A stretch of 64,000 nucleotides of DNA from Abelmoschus esculentus. Taxonomy: Eukaryota; Streptophyta; Magnoliopsida; Malvales; Malvaceae. Position numbers and translations under genes: made by a program. How positions within the stretch are numbered: position 1 is the first letter of the stretch; each line of letters begins with the position of its first letter. Positions 59,601 to 64,000 of the stretch are shown in pieces. The stretch lies in the NCBI GenBank assembly GCA_035048815.1, contig JAUCBN010000042.1:6200001-6264000 (forward strand). Reading direction: 5' to 3'. The notes beneath the pieces are model-generated. The model searched no databases, was not told the origin of the DNA, and saw only the letters and a list, made by a program, of their open reading frames with translations.

Positions 59601-61034
59601 ATGCAAAAAGAAAGAAAGAAATCTATTCGGGAGTTGATGTTGGAAGATATGAACCGAACCTATCAAGAATTTCCTAGATTAAATGATGATTATCTATGCC
59701 AACCAAGAGTAACCCAACAAGTTTATGCCTGGGCAAATTTTTGTTTTAATTGTGGATATGATCATTTGGTTAACAATTACCCATACAGTGCCGAAACATA
59801 TGGCCACAGAGAAGACCAGAGATGGAAACAACAACAAAATCCTTCATGGTATGATCAAAACGCTCAAAATTTTTTGTATCATGACAATCTTGTTGGTGTT
59901 ACAGATATGTCATGGAAATATAATTTTTCTCAAGAGTATACAAATTCATTGGAGGAAACATGGAAAGCATCAATGGCTAGAATTGATGAATTCATGACAG
60001 AGCAATCATGGTTCCTAGATGCACACATAGCTAGATTGGATGCGCCTTTGAGGGATTCGAAAAATCAACTGCATGCCAGGGATAACATAACCCAACAATA
60101 AATCCTTGGGGATACTGAAATCCCAACACTAGAGGACAAAGAGGAAATTCTAGAACCTCTGAGTCTAGAACATGTTGATGAGAAAGACTGTCAAACAGTG
60201 GATGAGTCTGCCGAGAGTCCTGCCGCGACAGTAGAGAAGCCTGAACAGGGCAATGTCACGATACCATTCAACGAGACCGATGAGAGTAATGTCCTAGAAA
60301 ATTTTGAGTAGTCTGATTCTCAGGATGTTACGACAACAATGACGCTGAAAAAGGAAGCTGAGGATTACTCTCACTCACAGCTGCTGGGGCAGTTATACGA
60401 AGACATGTTCGATCAACAAGATGGCAATGCCGTGATAGTGGAAAATGAGATGGTACTAAATGAACCTTTTGAATTCTTTAAAAACTCATCCCTTCCATTG
60501 TAGGTATATTTCGAGGAGTCAACATTATAAGATTTGAAATAATCACAAATAGGATATGATTGTTTGGAAGATGATATTTCTGTGGTAATTCCATCTAATG
60601 TTAGTTGCAAGCCAGAATCTCTACTGATGGAGATTACGGAGAAGCATAAAAAACAATGTGGGTTGATTCTTGAAGACTTCGAGAAAGATGGTTTTTCACT
60701 TGACTTACACCGAATTTTGGCAAATGATTACCATGACAATTGGCTATCACAACAATTGCCACGACATAGAAGGCTATATCCAACTATGATGGAAGTTAAT
60801 AACAATGAGGTAAGTAATTGGTTGGATGTAGATATAATATTTTCTAACAATTTATTTTTGCCTTCAGAAACAATATCAAGATGGAGGACATACATAAATT
60901 ACAAGAGAAAACAAAAGAAAGATACATCCACCATGATAATACAAAGGAGACTATCCGTATTCATTATGCCCCAATCCTTTTTGGATAGAATTGTCACTCG
61001 ATGGAGGGTACGGATGGACTATAAGAAATATTGA
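59601..61034 (+). pseudogene. Unrecognised ORF in gag position (element D), one frame with stops
   Basis: One frame runs 478 codons from MQKERKKSIREL to MDYKKY-stop, interrupted by stops at about 60099, 60309, 60501, 60528 and 60537. Residues 48-61 (CFNCGYDHLVNNYP) resemble a damaged CCHC knuckle, and the Trp/Asn-rich stretch after it recalls the C-terminal half of Athila gag. No capsid domain is present upstream. The middle is acidic. Near the C-terminus a motif recurs: ISRWRTYINYKRK and VTRWRVRMDYKKY. I do not recognise the protein. It may be a diverged nucleocapsid-only gag with added sequence. Confidence 0.6.
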
Positions 61035-61199
61035 AAACGACTCTCTATAAGTTTTCTTTATATTCTTATTTTATATTAATTTTTTCTTTTATTTTATTTG
61101 GTATTTCAATGAATTCTCTTAATTATGGTATTTAGGAATAATTATCTTCTCATTATTTGAATGTTTCTTGATGTTTATATTTTTAGGTTAGGACAATAA

Positions 61200-61560
61200 A
61201 GCATGAATAACAGAGAAGTAGTTCACAGTAGGAAGTTTACTGCCGTAACAGTGCATAGTGTCAGAGCCGCAGCAGTCCCAATGAGAAGAACTGGGTAACA
61301 GCTAGTCTGTCGAGATTTTTGCCGCGACAGTAAATGCAAACGGCAGTAAAGACCAAACGGCTACATAGCCAAGGCCTATATAAGCACCTTCTTTCTCTTG
61401 AACTATTCACTCTTGCATTCTTGTTTCTTTAGAATTGTTTACTCAATCTCTCTCTTGTTATATTCGTTATAATCTCAAAACTCTCTTATTTATCTCAGAA
61501 TCTTTCCAAGAAACTCTCCCTTTACTATCTTTACTTGTTTTATTAATTTTATCTGCTGTG
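61200..61560 (+). promoter_or_regulatory. Internal promoter-like block without its ORF (element D)
   Basis: AAGGCCTATATAAGCACC (61371..61388) and leader CTATTCACTCTTGCATTCTTG are as in B and C. ORF X is absent: the leader runs straight into the post-ORF module at 61559. Confidence 0.65.
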
Positions 61561-61565
61561 TGATT

Positions 61566-61604
61566 TGAGCATTGAGGATAATGCTCGGTTCGAGTTTGGG
61601 GAAG
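61566..61604 (+). other. Second, internal PPT-like module (element D)
   Basis: GAGCATTGAGGATAATGC followed by GAGTTTGGGGAAG matches the C module at 19930..19978. Confidence 0.6.
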
Positions 61605-61782
61605 ATTATAGGTGCAGAAGCACTGCCGAGACTATCCAATGTTGTGACATTACCATAAAGGGAGTAAATTTTTACTAAATTTTTTTAATATTCTCTTTTC
61701 TTGAATTTATATTTGTAATATTGCACTACCTTACGTCAGCTTCGCTTTAGTTTACTGCTTTAAGGCTATAGAAATCTTTCTC

Positions 61783-62144
61783 CTTATCATTTTATTACTT
61801 GACGACGTGTACACTTGCACTCAAAATAGCGCTTATACCACGCCTATCAAGTTTTTGGCACCGTTGTCGGAGATTGAAAACTAAATTTTGTCTTCTTTAA
61901 TTTTCTTGTTTTTGTTTTTTTTGTTTTTACTAACATATTTTCTTTTTCTAAAGAAAATAAAAAAAAATATAGGTGTGTTTCAAGTTGAAGGCTCAAGATG
62001 CAAAAAGAAAGAAATAAATCTATTCGGGAGTTGATGTTGGAAGATATGAACCGAACCTATCAAGAATTTCCTAGATTAAATGATGATTATCTTTGCCAAC
62101 CAAGAGCAACCCAACAAGTTTATGCTGTTCAAATTTTTGTTTTA
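61783..62144 (+). repeat. Re-copied segment: LTR end, primer site and ORF start (element D)
   Basis: It is nearly identical to 59386..59750, beginning CTTATCATTTTATTACTTG and ending CAAATTTTTGTTTTA. It includes the last ~67 bp of the LTR, the primer site and about 50 codons of the unrecognised ORF. A 41-bp flank (61746..61786) is repeated at 62141..62181. Short open frames here are copies, not a new gene. Confidence 0.93.
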
Positions 62145-62350
62145 GTTTACTCCTTTAAGGCTATAGAAATCTTTCTCCTTACCATGGTCAAGTACTGTTT
62201 TGAAGGGATAACCATAGGATACTCATGAAATAAAACCTAGAAGCTTGCTTTAGGGTTAGAGAGAAAATAAACACCTTTTGGACTTGTTTGATTTAGTAGT
62301 TCTTTTAATAAACTTAGGTGATAAAGACTTAGAACTTATTGGAAAAATAA

Positions 62351-62508
62351 CTAGAGGTGCTTATCACCGGCTCTAGTTTTGCTCTCCATCATGCTAGAGG
62401 TGCCCGAAACTGGCTCTAGTATGCTAAATAGGTGTTAAGAAAAAGAATAAATAAGAAAAAGAAGGAAATAGAAAACACATATCTTGAGGTGCCCAAAATT
62501 GGCTCAAG
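62351..62508 (+). repeat. Array of three 26-nt inverted repeats (element D)
   Basis: Units at 62351..62376, 62394..62419 and 62483..62508, all exactly 26 nt. Arms CTAGAG/CTCTAG in the first two, CTTGAG/CTCAAG in the third. Confidence 0.88.
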
Positions 62509-62755
62509 ACTTTTTGTTTTAAGAAGATAGCTAATCCAAGATTCTACTTGTCTTGAACTTAGAGTTTATCTAAGAAAGCCTTGAATCAGTCTTGTCCATT
62601 AAACGCACACGCTCACCTAGCCCTATAGTTTGTTTCTTAGTAGAAATCCTTGGGTAATCTAGTGGCTAAAATGGAGAAATAGACATGACCATGGTGGGAA
62701 GAATAGATGGAAAAGTAAGATCAAAGGGGAGTAAGGTTTAGTAATTTGATGTTTT

Positions 62756-62797
62756 GCATTACTTGAGGACAAGCAATAGTTCGAGTTTGGGGGTATT
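62756..62797 (+). other. Polypurine tract module of element D
   Basis: CATTACTTGAGGACAAGCAA then GAGTTTGGGGGTATT abuts the 3' LTR. Confidence 0.85.
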
Positions 62798-64000
62798 TGA
62801 TGAGTGCCTAAAAGACAATTATTTACTACCTTTCTCATGGTACTTTATGCATCTAGTACACACCAACTTGAACCGAATTATGAACTCTTTGCTCAAATAT
62901 TGGATATTCCATTATCATCACTTACAAAGTCAATATTTATAGAGAATAAAGATATTATTACAATTTCTGTACATGCAGGAATATCTAGAGCAGAAGCAGT
63001 AGAAAATTAGTATTAAGGCCGAGGCAGAAGACCTGCTGCGACAGAATCCATTTTGGCAGCACCAACAATGGAAGCGCATTGAAAGACTAAAATATAGAGA
63101 ATATTCTGGAAGATACAGCGCATCAATTGGACCAGACTAGCGTGCTAAAAGCCCAATTCAAAGACCAAGCTGGAAAACCTTTCTAGAAGGTGGCAAACTT
63201 GGAAATATCAGAATCCTTGAAGAAGACTTGTTCCCTACTCCAAGTTGAAGTCTATTTAGGAAAGGTTTGCCCTAGGTTAAGACTATAAATATCCTAGCTG
63301 ACCATATTGCCTAGGAGAGCCGATTTGTAGAGAAAACCTTCCTCCTTAAGAATTGTACTTACACGATAACATGTTCTAAATTTCTTAGGGATAGGTGAAG
63401 GTTGTCGATATTAGTGAGAGGAGATTGATTCTTGTATTCTTGTTCTTATGCAATAAAATCAGAGTTTGCTTATCCTATTGCCATTCTTTGTTCTTGTATC
63501 CAATCCCGAGAGGGAAGTTTGCAAGTAATCTATTTATCTAGCATCGAGAGGTGTAGATTTACGAAAGGGATAAGTACGGTATCGGCGACACTAACTCGGC
63601 CAATACCCTTGTGGAGGCACTAAGGGGTAGGTTAAGAGTTTCAGTAGCTAAAAGAAGTATTGGATTGGTTGGTGGTTATCTTTGGTTTACCCCGAGAGGT
63701 ATCGTCAAGGACTTAGCATCAACAACACTTTGACTTAGAGATGAGCGGAGTCACCTACGGACACTTTGCTGAACTTTGATACTTCTGCCCACGAGCAAGC
63801 GATTGCCGCGGTAGAAGAGTACCAGTATTGCCGAGGCAGTATCTGCAGTACTATCGAAGCAGTATTGTGCGATTGCATTGGACAAGAAGAAGATCAATCG
63901 AATCCACTAATTGACGTAACTAGATCCTACCCACTTTTTCTATAATCGTTCTCAACTCTTTATTTTATATTTTGTTATTTAATTATTTAGTTAGATAAAA
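62798..64000 (+). repeat. 3' LTR of element D, cut by the window edge
   Basis: It starts TGATGAGTGCCTAAAAGAC and pairs with 58082..59285. About 168 bp of the LTR lie outside. Confidence 0.92.

Larger units (their letters stand above)
58082..64000 (+). mobile_element. Element D: Athila-like non-autonomous retrotransposon, both LTRs seen, right end off the window
   Basis: 5' LTR 58082..59452, an intact tRNA-Asp primer site, an unrecognised degenerate ORF (59601..61034), the family's internal promoter-like block with ORF X deleted, a PPT-like module, a re-copied segment (61783..62144), the hairpin array, the PPT and a 3' LTR from 62798. It is inserted in the copia gag. CCTAG (58077..58081) is probably the left target duplication; the right side is outside. 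Confidence 0.92.

Noticed and set aside
61998..62228. 76-residue frame starting MQKERNK as a separate gene
   Set aside because: It is the re-copied start of the D ORF followed by out-of-frame non-coding sequence.

Overview
The window looks like repeat-rich intergenic DNA from a flowering plant, most likely a eudicot. It is strongly AT-rich and holds plant-type Ty3 and Ty1 LTR retrotransposons, a plant L1 LINE and several small DNA transposons. I find only one intact-looking host gene, a single-exon AAA-ATPase of the plant BCS1-like class at 30494..31921 (+). No rRNA, tRNA or CRISPR array was recognised.

Left block, 1..25825: a nest of LTR retrotransposons. The outermost, H (minus strand, right-hand LTR 24467..25825), is Athila-like (tRNA-Asp primer site, Athila-type gag and DLGA-type protease). 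Three relatives sit inside it. A (plus, visible from 7122 to 8617) lies in its downstream ORF. B (minus, 9793..16421) and C (plus, 16527..22128) lie only 100 bp apart in its protease gene. A is itself split at about 7121 by T, a Tekay/Del-like chromovirus with a ~3.1 kb LTR, so three levels of insertion are visible.

H, B and C share one design: gag-pro in one frame ending at a conserved Thr-Pro-Pro-Val-Thr-stop, a spacer, a TATA-containing internal promoter-like block, a second ORF (ORF X, resembling the 'putative plant transposon protein' family), and then the polypurine tract. B and C also show an array of three 26-nt inverted repeats before that tract. None has reverse transcriptase, RNase H or integrase, and the junction is the same in all three, so the founder probably lacked pol. 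These elements would depend on enzymes supplied in trans.

Middle block, 25826..41523: AT-rich DNA with a degenerate tandem repeat, a GATA/GACA microsatellite, a foldback element with ~110-bp arms, a possible hAT-like element, the AAA-ATPase gene, a Stowaway-type MITE, a 1744-bp non-autonomous hAT element with a perfect 8-bp target duplication, and a probable solo LTR.

Right block, 41524..64000: an L1 LINE (41543..46259, minus) with a 19-bp target duplication and broken ORFs; a long AT-rich stretch with a 20-base G run and a short MITE; a Ty1-copia element (minus, from 53134) that is cut at 58082 by D. D is a plus-strand relative of the left-block family. It has an unrecognised, stop-riddled ORF and an internal re-copied segment (LTR end, primer site and ORF start) bounded by microhomology, which is a clear trace of reverse-transcriptase template switching. 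All the transposon genes appear to be dead copies.
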